Source of the DNA: Methylococcaceae bacterium
Lineage (GTDB): Bacteria > Pseudomonadota > Gammaproteobacteria > Methylococcales > Methylomonadaceae
DNA length: 8,806 bases
Reading direction: 5' to 3'
NCBI GenBank assembly: GCA_013140465.1
Contig: JABFST010000303.1
Span: forward strand, 1-8,806
Part shown: positions 1 to 6,237 of the stretch, piece after piece
How the letters are laid out: each line of letters begins with the position of its first letter
How positions within the stretch are numbered: position 1 is the first letter of the stretch
The notes under the pieces: model-generated
What the model saw: the letters and a program-made list of their open reading frames with translations, nothing else
What the model was told of the DNA's origin: nothing
The model's database searches: none
Program-made: the position numbers and the translations under genes

Positions 1-1
1 C

Positions 2-112
2 CAACAAATCGTCCGCGTCCACGGCGGACAGCTTAGTGCCGACACCAGCCCTTTAGGCGGTGCGCGGTTTACCTTACATTTACCTTGGACACAGGAACAT
101 CTTTTATGCTGA
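2..112 (+). CDS. Sensor histidine kinase, C-terminal end only (partial)
   Basis: This open frame enters from the left edge and stops at TGA 110-112. The 36 visible residues read QQIVRVHGG...GGARFTLHLPW, which is how the HATPase_c ATP-binding domain of histidine kinases ends: the helix after the G1/G2 boxes, then the last beta strands with the GG-ARF-x-L-x-LP pattern. The kinase would autophosphorylate a His and pass the phosphate to the regulator that follows. Its stop overlaps the regulator start in ATGCTGA, so the two are translationally coupled and almost certainly a cognate pair. The sensor input domain lies outside the window, so the signal is unknown. Confidence 0.8.
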   Translation, partial: QQIVRVHGGQLSADTSPLGGARFTLHLPWTQEHLLC

Positions 113-1470
113 CAGGATCGCGCGTACTGGTCGCCGATGATGAAGCCAATGCCCGGCGGGTATTAGAAATCTTGCTACGCAAACTCGGCTGCATCGTATT
201 TTCTGCCGCCGATGGCGCGGCGGCCTTAGAGCTAATCGCCGACAACGCCATTGACTTGCTGATTACCGATTTGAACATGCCTAACATGAATGGCTTGGAA
301 TTATTGGCGGCGTTGCGCCGTGATGGCTATCAGTTACCTGTTATCGTCGTCACGGCTTACGGTACGGTAGAAAATGCTGTTGCTGCGATGAAGCAAGGCG
401 CGTTTGATTTTATTATCCGCCCCTTAGATGTCGAACAAGTGGAAATGGTGATCCGCCGCGCCTTGGACGTGCGCAAAATCAACCTGGAAAATGAATTCCT
501 GCGTGCGGAAATGAACAAAAGCTGGGGCGAATTTGTCGGCCAAAGCCCCGCCATGCAGCATATCTACGAACTGATACGCCAAGCCGGGCCTAGCAAAGCC
601 AGTATTTTTATCGTAGGTGAAACCGGCACAGGTAAAGAATTGGTCGCCCGCGCTATCCATACACAATCAGGACGGCGTGGCCTGTTTGTTGCCATCAACT
701 GTGCCGCGATTCCGGCAGATATACTGGAAAGCGAATTGTTCGGCTATGTGCGCGGTGCGTTTACGGGTGCGCATAAAGACAAAATAGGCAAGTTTGAGCT
801 GGCGCACGAAGGCACCTTGTTTTTGGATGAAATCACCGAAATGAATCCCGCGATACAAGCCAAATTGCTGCGGGTTTTGCAAGAAAGCCGCATAGACCGT
901 TTGGGCAGCAACCAAAGTATCGCGATAGACATCCGCATTATCGCCGCCACTAACCGCGATCCCTTGGCGGCTGTCCATGCCGGACGCTTACGCGAAGATT
1001 TGTACTACCGCATCAATGTCTTAAGCGTGCAATTGCCGCCGCTGCGCGAACGGACTAGCGACATCCCGTTATTGGCGCAGCATTTTTTAGAGAAATATCG
1101 GCGTTCATTGGGCGGCGGCTCCTATCTGTTAAGCGATGAGGTGGTGCAAGTGTTGATGGCGTACAACTGGCCGGGCAATGTCCGCGAACTGGAAAACATG
1201 ATGGAACGCGCCGTCGTGTTAAGCCCGGGCGTGGCGATAGGTATACGGCATTTGCCGCAAGAAATGCACGCCAGCAAACCTGCCAACCTGTTACTGTCTG
1301 CCGACACGCCCGAGGATTTGGATATGGAGGCGGGTGTTGCCAAACTGGAGCAAGCCTATATCCAAAAAGCCCTCGCACTCGCCTTGGGCAGCAAAGCCAA
1401 GGCCGCGCGTTTGCTAAACATCAGCGAACGCACTTTATGGTATAAGCTGAAAAAATACGGTTTGCAATAA
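106..1470 (+). CDS. Sigma-54-dependent response regulator, NtrC/ZraR class
   Basis: A 454-residue transcription activator with the full three-domain architecture. The receiver domain (about 5-120) has the acidic pair D11/D12, phospho-acceptor D55 in LLITD and T83. The sigma-54 AAA+ domain (about 143-370) has Walker A GETGTGKE (171-178), the sigma-54 contact loop GAFTGA (217-222), Walker B TLFLDE (237-242) and the arginine-rich LREDLYYR and WPGNVRELEN segments. A Fis-type helix-turn-helix (about 428-454, KAKAARLLNISERTLWYKLKK) binds enhancer DNA. I chose ATG 106 rather than TTG 85 because the receiver fold begins straight after it and it forms the ATGCTGA overlap with the upstream kinase. An oddity is that the conserved receiver Lys is Arg (R105 in IIRPLD). 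Family membership is certain; the target genes are not visible. Confidence 0.95.
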   Translation: MLTGSRVLVADDEANARRVLEILLRKLGCIVFSAADGAAALELIADNAIDLLITDLNMPNMNGLELLAALRRDGYQLPVIVVTAYGTVENAVAAMKQGAFDFIIRPLDVEQVEMVIRRALDVRKINLENEFLRAEMNKSWGEFVGQSPAMQHIYELIRQAGPSKASIFIVGETGTGKELVARAIHTQSGRRGLFVAINCAAIPADILESELFGYVRGAFTGAHKDKIGKFELAHEGTLFLDEITEMNPAIQAKLLRVLQESRIDRLGSNQSIAIDIRIIAATNRDPLAAVHAGRLREDLYYRINVLSVQLPPLRERTSDIPLLAQHFLEKYRRSLGGGSYLLSDEVVQVLMAYNWPGNVRELENMMERAVVLSPGVAIGIRHLPQEMHASKPANLLLSADTPEDLDMEAGVAKLEQAYIQKALALALGSKAKAARLLNISERTLWYKLKKYGLQ

Positions 1471-1544
1471 GGTTTGCTTAGCACCGATTTGCTCTCGGCG
1501 GTACCCGCTTGATAAGCTAGGCGAACGCTGTCTTGAACACCTAA

Positions 1545-1552
1545 AATTATTA
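1545..1552. repeat. 8-bp target-site duplication, left copy (AATTATTA)
   Basis: AATTATTA here is repeated exactly at 1829-1836, and each copy abuts the outer end of the 12-bp terminal inverted repeat. This is the expected footprint of a transposition event with an 8-bp staggered cut. Confidence 0.85.
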
Positions 1553-1580
1553 GTAACTATTCAGCATCCGGGGCACAACA

Positions 1581-1680
1581 GCCGTTCGCTGAGCGGAACA
1601 GCCGTTCGCTGAGCGGAACAGCCGTTCGCTGAGCAGAACAGCCGTTCGCTGAGCAGAACAGTCGTTCGCTGAGCGGAGTC
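1581..1680. repeat. Five tandem 20-bp repeats inside the MITE
   Basis: Five head-to-tail units start at 1581, 1601, 1621, 1641 and 1661. The consensus is gccgttcgctgagcggaaca. Units 3 and 4 carry gagcaga instead of gagcgga, and unit 5 starts gtcg and diverges in its last bases where it runs into the inverted repeat. The period is not a multiple of three, so a protein-coding role is unlikely. The 10-base core gctgagcgga is the reverse complement of tccgctcagc in the 24-bp repeats to the right. Confidence 0.95.
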
Positions 1681-1713
1681 GAAGCGAACAAACCGGCTTC
1701 GACTCCGCTCAGC
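1668..1713. repeat. Perfect 18-bp inverted repeat with 10-base loop
   Basis: Positions 1668-1685 are exactly complementary to 1696-1713, separated by ten bases (1686-1695). The arm reads gctgagcggagtcgaagc. It sits where the 20-bp array meets the 24-bp array, and its two arms carry the cores of the two arrays, so it looks like the ancestral palindrome from which both arrays expanded. No T-run follows, so it is not a standard Rho-independent terminator. Confidence 0.95.
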
Positions 1714-1793
1714 CTACGGTATTCGACTCCGCTCAGCCTACGGTATTCGACTCCGCTCAGCCTACGGTATTCGACTCCGCTCAGCCTACGGTA
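1698..1793. repeat. Four exact tandem 24-bp repeats inside the MITE
   Basis: Four identical units start at 1698, 1722, 1746 and 1770. Each begins ttcgactccgctcagc and ends ctacggta. Complete identity between the units points to recent expansion by slippage or recombination. Because 24 is a multiple of three, the minus strand shows a repeated octapeptide (RRLSGVEY-like) in an artificial open frame. Confidence 0.95.
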
Positions 1794-1796
1794 AAT

Positions 1797-1831
1797 TTGA
1801 CTTATTAGAAGTCGCTCTGAATAGTTACAAT
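1797..1831 (+). promoter_or_regulatory. Candidate proA promoter supplied by the MITE right end
   Basis: TTGACT (1797-1802) matches the sigma-70 -35 consensus at 5/6. At 17-bp spacing, AATAGT (1820-1825) matches the -10 at 4/6. A better -10, TACAAT (1826-1831, 5/6), spans the element/target junction but is 23 bp from TTGACT. No clear Shine-Dalgarno sequence precedes the proA ATG. This is a pattern match only; it implies that the element contributes to proA transcription. Confidence 0.3.
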
Positions 1832-1836
1832 TATTA
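1829..1836. repeat. 8-bp target-site duplication, right copy (AATTATTA)
   Basis: This is the exact copy of 1545-1552, directly outside the right terminal inverted repeat, and it marks the right boundary of the insertion 27 bp before the proA start. Confidence 0.85.
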
Positions 1837-1863
1837 ACACTAGTCCACTTTTCCGTTACCAAA

Positions 1864-3117
1864 ATGAACGATTACACCGTCTTGTCCATAGCCCAGCAAA
1901 GCCGTTTGGCCTCGCGCCAATTATCAGCAACTCCCGCTTGCACACGCAATCTGGCCTTGGCAAAAATGGCCGAAGCATTGGCCTCTGCCAAACCACAGGT
2001 GTTGGCGGTTAATGCCCAAGAAGTTATGAAGGCGCGTGATGAAGGCCAATCTGAAGCGCTAGTCCAACGCCTGACCATAGACGACAAAACCTTTCAATAC
2101 ATGCTGTCGCGGTTGCAAAAAGTGGCGCAATTACCCGATCCGCTAAACCGGATTTTAGCAGGCCACACCAATGCCAACGGCTTAAAAGTGTGTAAAAAAT
2201 CCGTGCCGCTAGGGGTAATCGGCATCATTTATGAATCACGCCCCAACGTCACCACCGACGCTGCGGCTGTGTGCATAAAAAGCGGTAATGCCGTCATTTT
2301 GCGGGGCGGTTCGGAAGCGTTGCAGACCAACACCTTGCTGACTGACGCGATGATTGCAGGGGCGGTTAGTGCGGGTTTGCCAGCACACGCAATACAGATT
2401 ATCCGCACGCCCGGACACGAGGCGGTGGGTGAATTGCTGGGCATGGATGCCTATATCGATGTGCTGATTCCACGCGGCGGTAAAGGCTTAATCAAACGTA
2501 TCGCCGAAGGCACGCGCATACCCGTCATCAAACATTATGACGGCATTTGCCATCTGTATATTGCCGCCGATGCCAAGCCTGAACAAGCCATAGCCCTTGC
2601 CGTCAATTCCAAATGCCAAAGCGTGCAAGTCTGTAATGCGCTGGAAACCCTGTTGGTCGATAAGGCTTGTGCCGAACAATTGTTGCCGCAACTGCATACC
2701 GCGTTTGCTGCCCAGCACATAGAACTGCGTGGCTGTGTGCACACGCAACAGCTGCTGCCCACGATTCCGGCGGCAACCGAAGCCGATTGGCATAGCGAAT
2801 ATCTGGCCCCGATCTTGTCGGTTAAAATTGTTGACGGCTTACAAGCAGCCATTGACCACATTAACCACTATGGCTCAGGGCATACTGACGGTATCGTGAC
2901 CCAAAGCTTGGCGATGGCGCAACAATTTGAAGCCCAAGTCGATTCGGCATCGGTGATGATTAACGCGTCTACACGCTTATCGGGCGGCGGTGATTATGGC
3001 TTGGGTTCGGTGGTGGGCATCAGCACCGATAAGCTGCATGTGCGTGGCCCAGTAGGCCCCGATGAACTGACTAGCTACAAATGGGTGGCTTATGGGGATG
3101 GGCATTTACGGGCTTAA
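1864..3117 (+). CDS. proA: Glutamate-5-semialdehyde dehydrogenase (gamma-glutamyl phosphate reductase)
   Basis: ProA is a cytoplasmic enzyme that reduces L-glutamyl-5-phosphate with NADPH to glutamate-5-semialdehyde, the second step of proline synthesis. The protein is 417 residues, the usual family length. Diagnostic segments are GVIGIIYESRPNVTTDAAA (about 118-135), GNAVILRGGSEA (141-152), IPRGGKGLI (202-210), HYDGICHLY (224-232) and the active-site stretch QVCNALETLL with catalytic Cys257. The end has the typical SASVMINASTR...GLGSVVGISTDKLHVRGPVG block. The usual CQRPGVCNA is CQSVQVCNA here, a mild variation. No proB is adjacent, so the gene is not in a proBA operon in this window. ATG 1864 starts where the family starts, but no good ribosome binding site is visible. 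The upstream region has been rebuilt by a mobile element. Confidence 0.97.
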   Translation: MNDYTVLSIAQQSRLASRQLSATPACTRNLALAKMAEALASAKPQVLAVNAQEVMKARDEGQSEALVQRLTIDDKTFQYMLSRLQKVAQLPDPLNRILAGHTNANGLKVCKKSVPLGVIGIIYESRPNVTTDAAAVCIKSGNAVILRGGSEALQTNTLLTDAMIAGAVSAGLPAHAIQIIRTPGHEAVGELLGMDAYIDVLIPRGGKGLIKRIAEGTRIPVIKHYDGICHLYIAADAKPEQAIALAVNSKCQSVQVCNALETLLVDKACAEQLLPQLHTAFAAQHIELRGCVHTQQLLPTIPAATEADWHSEYLAPILSVKIVDGLQAAIDHINHYGSGHTDGIVTQSLAMAQQFEAQVDSASVMINASTRLSGGGDYGLGSVVGISTDKLHVRGPVGPDELTSYKWVAYGDGHLRA

Positions 3118-3140
3118 TTTAGCTGGCAGAGGAGGAGGGA

Positions 3141-3353
3141 GTTATCGTAATCCGGCGCATCCTATTAGCGGCAGGTCTACGCTATGGACTTAAACAGAAC
3201 TTGGGAACGCGAAATTCACTATGGCTGCTTTTGAGCCGTCTTGCGGAGCCGATGGTGCGTCGTTTCTGGCCTGTAGCCACACAGTTAAAGTTTTGGGCGC
3301 TTAAACATCCTATAAGCATCCTATTGTTGGCGTTTTGCCCCAAACTTGCCTAA
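3141..3353 (+). pseudogene. Possible small or broken reading frame behind a very strong Shine-Dalgarno sequence
   Basis: An unusually strong purine tract, AGGAGGAGGGA (3130-3140), follows proA by 12 bases. Behind it a frame stays open from about 3141 to TAA 3351-3353, about 70 codons. It reads ...RRILLAAGLRYGLKQNLG...LWLLLSRLAEP...FWPVATQLKFWALKHP...LLLAF, basic and rich in Leu and Trp. At the right spacing there is no ATG, GTG or TTG, only GTT 3141 or ATC 3144; the first in-frame ATG (3252) is far inside. It could be a gene whose start codon has mutated (ATG to ATC), a rare non-AUG start, or chance. I recognise no family. The composition looks protein-like, which is the only reason to list it. 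Confidence 0.3.
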
Positions 3354-3382
3354 CAATGCGGCGCGTCGATGTGCATGAAGCA

Positions 3383-3407
3383 CCGCTATATCTGGCGGAT
3401 TTTTTTT
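3383..3407 (+). terminator. Candidate Rho-independent terminator
   Basis: CCGCT (3383-3387) can pair with GGCGG (3394-3398), four Watson-Crick pairs plus one G-U, with a 6-base loop. An A and eight Ts (3400-3407) follow. The stem is short, so efficiency would be modest. It sits downstream of proA and the possible small frame and could end transcripts from either. Confidence 0.4.
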
Positions 3408-3821
3408 AGCCGTTTTTTTCATCCTTAACAACACGAAGAACAATGCTTGTTCATGGTAAGAAAAATTCGCTGTTATAGAAAAATTGAGTGGAATCAAGCA
3501 TTTTACTAGCTCCTAGGCGGATGTTAAAAAACGTCAGATGCTAAGTGCATAATGTTTCAGCTTGATAACTTTGAAGGATTTGATTTTTTGAGGAGGGTGC
3601 TTGACTTTAACCATGCTTTAGAGTTTGATGTTAAAGTTATCTCCTCAACCCCTAACTTATGTCTAAAGAACTTGCTGCAACTTGTTTATACAAATATGTT
3701 GAAATTTCGGCGTTTTCTATTGCATGTCCTAGGGTTATACCGCAAAAATTGCCATGTATGCGAAAACCAATCAGGGTGTTTTTATCAAAACCCTTAATGC
3801 TAGTAGGTTCCCACTCTGGCG
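3408..3821. other. AT-rich intergenic stretch, no convincing gene
   Basis: Short frames exist on both strands (for example ATG 3552 to TAA 3797 on +, 81 codons). None has a ribosome binding site or a recognisable motif, and several overlap in conflicting frames. A minus-strand frame across about 3657-3837 reads in a fairly protein-like way but lacks a start and is interrupted by stops. It may be an eroded gene or an RNA-bearing region. The only structure I can point to is the interleaved set of inverted repeats at 3564-3648. Confidence 0.4.
3564..3648. repeat. Interleaved inverted repeats with pseudoknot-like order
   Basis: GATAACTTT (3564-3572) is complementary to AAAGTTATC (3633-3641), and TTGAGGAG (3588-3595) to CTCCTCAA (3641-3648). 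The order A-B-A'-B' is that of an H-type pseudoknot. A third pair, ACTTTAAC (3604-3611) with GTTAAAGT (3630-3637), overlaps A' and would compete with it. The matches are exact, but the region is AT-rich, so chance cannot be excluded. Confidence 0.4.
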
Positions 3822-3957
3822 AGACTGTGAAAGTATTTTACATACTCGCAAAAAGGTGGTTAAATTTTCGTAAGCCTTTGTTTTAAGTAGAGACTGGAGT
3901 GAAAAAACATGTTTTTTCACTCCGATGGGCAAGCTTACGTTAATTCTTTCACAGTCT
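3822..3957. repeat. Nested inverted-repeat block around a 28-bp perfect palindrome
   Basis: Three concentric complementary pairs are visible: outer AGACTGTGAAAG (3822-3833) with CTTTCACAGTCT (3946-3957); middle CGTAAGC (3869-3875) with GCTTACG (3933-3939); and a central perfect palindrome at 3896-3923 with arm GGAGTGAAAAAACA and centre CATG. A 5-bp direct repeat TGGCG lies at 3817-3821 and 3959-3963, one base off the right end, so this could be another small mobile element. Equally it could be a large operator or RNA structure: it ends 54 bases before the start codon of the beta-propeller gene. No gene lies inside. Confidence 0.6.
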
Positions 3958-4011
3958 TTGGCGTTTGGTAACGGGATGATTTTCCGCTAACTCTTATCAA
4001 TCAGGTCTGTT

Positions 4012-6027
4012 ATGTTCATGCTATCTAAAAAAACGGTGTTGTTGGCAATAAGTTTAGGGTGTATTGGCTTAATGCCTTTGCAGTCGCTTGCCCAAACCAC
4101 TGCGCTTAAGCCACAGAAAGTGGCGTCGCGATTGGCTTTGGCTAAGTTGCTGATGAAACACAAAACCAATTATTTCAATAACATGCGCAATGCGGTTTTT
4201 GATAAGTTTGTGCCTACGGTGCTAGCGGTTACAAATGCGGGGACAGAAGTGGCGCATTCAGATACCAATGTGCAAGTGCAAGGCGTGGATGAATCGGATA
4301 CCGTTAAAGTGGGTGATGACGGCACTATTTATCAACTCGTCAATAATCAAGTCCGCATTATTAAAGGTTTTCCGTTGAATGCGCTAAGCCAAACCGCCAC
4401 TTTGGCTGTTCCTGACAGCAATTTTAATATCAGCGGCATTTATCTTAAAAACGATAAGTTGGTGCTGGTCGGCTCATCATGGCAAAACCTAGCACCGCCT
4501 GTTAAAGAAGGGGATGTCGCTGATACGGGTATAGTTGGAAAAATGGCGCCATTTTGGTTTTGGAACACGGTGTCGCAAACGCGGGTGTTGGTGTACGACG
4601 TGGCTGACCGTGCCCATCCTAAGCAAGAGCGGGATGTGTTGGTAGACGGGGACTTGTTGGATTCGCGGTTGCTGGGCGAGCATTTGTATTTTGTGTCGCG
4701 TTCTTATCCGCAGTTTTATCTGTTTGCAGCGGATACCGCCACGACTAAGGCCAATAGTTTAGCGGCAAAGCTGACGGATATGCTGCCCAGTTTGAGTGAC
4801 ACCAAAGCAGGAAAAACGGTTAAAAAAACCTTGCCGTTAAGCAAAGTGTCGTATTTTCCTGATTTTGTGGAGCCTGATTATGTGTTGGCAAGCAGCATTA
4901 ACGTGTTGCGCCCCGAACAGGCGTTACAGTCTACGGCGTATTTGGGGGCAGGGGAGTTGTTGTATGCCAGCCAAAAAAGTTTGTATTTGTCTGCGTCTAA
5001 ATACAATTTTGGCGACAGTGTAGACGGGTTGTTTGATTATAACCCCACGACGCAACTGTTTAAGTTTGCCATCAATAAAGGCCAAATTGATTTTAAGGCG
5101 GCGGGTGAGGTGGCAGGTACGGCCCTTAACGCGTTTTCTTTGGATGAAAATGGCGATTATTTCCGTATTGCGACAACTACCCAAAAATGGACAGAAACGG
5201 GCAATGCCTCGGTGAATTCATTATTTGTCTTAAACAAAGACATGAAAACAGTGGGCAAGCTGGAAAACCTGGCGAAAGGCGAACAAATTTATGCGACGCG
5301 CTTTATGGGCAACCGTTGCTATATTGTCACTTTTAGGCTGGTCGATCCCTTGTTTGCGATTGATTTATCGGTCCCCGACCAGCCTAAGGTGATGGGCGAG
5401 TTAAAAATTCCGGGTTATAGCGATTATTTGCACCCTTATGACGAAACCCATTTGCTGGGTTTTGGTAAAGATGCGGCGGTTTTTCAGTCAGAACTCGCCG
5501 AGGCGGACCAGTTTTGGGCGGGCGGTTCGGCGTTTTATCAGGGCTTAAAAGTAGCCTTGTTTGATGTGGCGGACATGAAAAACCCTAAGGAGCTGTATAG
5601 CATCAGTATTGGTGATAGGGGCAGCCAGTCGCCGTTATTGTGGAACCACAAAGCCTTGTATTGGGATGCGGGCCGACATTTGTTTGCTTTTCCGGTGGAA
5701 GTGGCCAGCTTGGCAAAAGGCTTTAATGCCAAACAGCCTTGGCTTTATGGGGAGCCGACTTATCAGGGGGCTTTTGTGTATGAAGTGACACCGGAAAAAG
5801 GCTTTACCTTAAAAGCCAAGTTGTCACAAATTCCAGACTCCGTAAAACCTGTGCATATTGATATTGAAGGCTATGCCTACAGTTATTGGGAAAGCGATGC
5901 GACAGAGTTGTTTGTGGACAGAATATTGAGTATAGACAAAAGCTTATACACTTTGTCCAACACGCAATTGAACGTTTATAGCCTGACCGATTTTACTGAA
6001 CAAGCGCGTTTGCCGTTAAGCCCTTAG
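4012..6027 (+). CDS. Secreted beta-propeller domain protein (COG4880-like)
   Basis: A 671-residue exported protein. The N-terminus MFMLSKKTVLLAISLGCIGLMPLQSLAQ is a Sec signal peptide (basic n-region, hydrophobic core, SLA cleavage site near residue 27). C17 lies in the hydrophobic core without a proper lipobox, so a lipoprotein is unlikely. After a short helical stretch, residues 85-100 read TNVQVQGVDESDTVKV, the hallmark opening of the secreted C-terminal beta-propeller family (Beta_propel, COG4880). Blade-like strands follow to the end, such as YLKNDKLVLVGSS, TRVLVYDVAD, GEHLYFVSR, NRCYIVTF and HLLGFGKDAAV. The biochemical role of this family is not established. ATG 4012 is used; ATG 4018 would shorten the protein by two residues. 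A weak AGG lies about ten bases upstream. It appears monocistronic, with a nested palindrome block upstream and a mini-element hairpin straight after the stop. Confidence 0.85.
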   Translation: MFMLSKKTVLLAISLGCIGLMPLQSLAQTTALKPQKVASRLALAKLLMKHKTNYFNNMRNAVFDKFVPTVLAVTNAGTEVAHSDTNVQVQGVDESDTVKVGDDGTIYQLVNNQVRIIKGFPLNALSQTATLAVPDSNFNISGIYLKNDKLVLVGSSWQNLAPPVKEGDVADTGIVGKMAPFWFWNTVSQTRVLVYDVADRAHPKQERDVLVDGDLLDSRLLGEHLYFVSRSYPQFYLFAADTATTKANSLAAKLTDMLPSLSDTKAGKTVKKTLPLSKVSYFPDFVEPDYVLASSINVLRPEQALQSTAYLGAGELLYASQKSLYLSASKYNFGDSVDGLFDYNPTTQLFKFAINKGQIDFKAAGEVAGTALNAFSLDENGDYFRIATTTQKWTETGNASVNSLFVLNKDMKTVGKLENLAKGEQIYATRFMGNRCYIVTFRLVDPLFAIDLSVPDQPKVMGELKIPGYSDYLHPYDETHLLGFGKDAAVFQSELAEADQFWAGGSAFYQGLKVALFDVADMKNPKELYSISIGDRGSQSPLLWNHKALYWDAGRHLFAFPVEVASLAKGFNAKQPWLYGEPTYQGAFVYEVTPEKGFTLKAKLSQIPDSVKPVHIDIEGYAYSYWESDATELFVDRILSIDKSLYTLSNTQLNVYSLTDFTEQARLPLSP

Positions 6028-6029
6028 TG

Positions 6030-6037
6030 GCTTTCAT
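6030..6037. repeat. 8-bp target-site duplication, left copy (GCTTTCAT)
   Basis: GCTTTCAT is repeated exactly at 6086-6093, and both copies abut the ends of the 48-bp palindromic element. Confidence 0.75.
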
Positions 6038-6085
6038 GTACTTATTCAGGCCCCTCCATAAAAAGGAGGGGGACTGAATAAGTAC
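6038..6085. mobile_element. 48-bp palindromic mini-element related to the MITE at 1553-1828
   Basis: GTACTTATTCAG (6038-6049) is perfectly complementary to CTGAATAAGTAC (6074-6085). Inside, CCCCTCC (6051-6057) pairs with GGAGGGG (6065-6071) around a 7-base A-rich loop, with only a small internal bulge, so nearly the whole element is one hairpin. Exact 8-bp direct repeats flank it. The terminus matches GTAACTATTCAG of the 276-bp element at 10/12 positions, and the duplication length is the same, so I infer the same transposase family. It lies 10 bases past the stop of the beta-propeller gene, so the transcript would end in a strong stem; no T-run follows directly. An alternative reading is a terminator or intergenic palindrome whose flanking repeat is coincidence, which I think less likely. 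Confidence 0.7.
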
Positions 6086-6093
6086 GCTTTCAT
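6086..6093. repeat. 8-bp target-site duplication, right copy (GCTTTCAT)
   Basis: This is the exact copy of 6030-6037 on the other side of the 48-bp palindrome. Confidence 0.75.
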
Positions 6094-6237
6094 TAGGTTT
6101 TTCTCACACGATGACGTTGCAGCCACATTCCAATTCGATAACGACAGGTGACAATGCCGTGTCGTGCGTTCTTTACGGACATGTAATATTTACTGAATTG
6201 CAAAAAGTGAGAGCGTATTTGCTTCTACCTATTTTCA

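Larger units (their letters stand above)
1553..1828. mobile_element. 276-bp MITE-like non-autonomous element, probably IS66-mobilised
   Basis: The element starts with GTAACTATTCAG (1553-1564) and ends with its exact reverse complement CTGAATAGTTAC (1817-1828), giving a perfect 12-bp terminal inverted repeat. An 8-bp direct repeat sits directly outside both ends. The element has no transposase or other credible gene. Its interior is almost entirely repeats: five 20-bp units, an 18-bp perfect inverted repeat, and four 24-bp units of opposite core orientation. IS66-family elements are known for ends beginning GTAA and for 8-bp duplications, so I infer mobilisation by an IS66-type transposase elsewhere in the genome. 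The structure is seen directly; the family assignment is inference. The right end lies 35 bp before the proA start codon, so it shapes that gene's upstream region. Confidence 0.8.

Noticed and set aside
85..105. TTG 85 as the response regulator start
   Set aside because: It would add seven residues before the receiver fold and overlap the kinase more. ATG 106 gives the compact ATGCTGA overlap.
1557..1862. Minus-strand 101-codon frame with repeated octapeptides
   Set aside because: It runs through the tandem repeats and both insertion ends. The repeats create it because one period (24) is a multiple of three; the other (20) breaks the pattern. No ribosome binding site or domain.
3344..3360. 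GCCTAACAATGCGG resembling one end of an integron attC site
   Set aside because: No matching GTTAGGC-type end follows at a suitable distance, and there is no integrase or cassette arrangement.
3657..3837. Minus-strand frame with protein-like residues (about 60 codons)
   Set aside because: No start codon, bounded by stops, and the apparent continuation lies in another frame. Could be an eroded gene but cannot be supported.
3552..3886. Two overlapping plus-strand frames (81 and 75 codons)
   Set aside because: No ribosome binding site, no motif, conflicting frames in AT-rich DNA.
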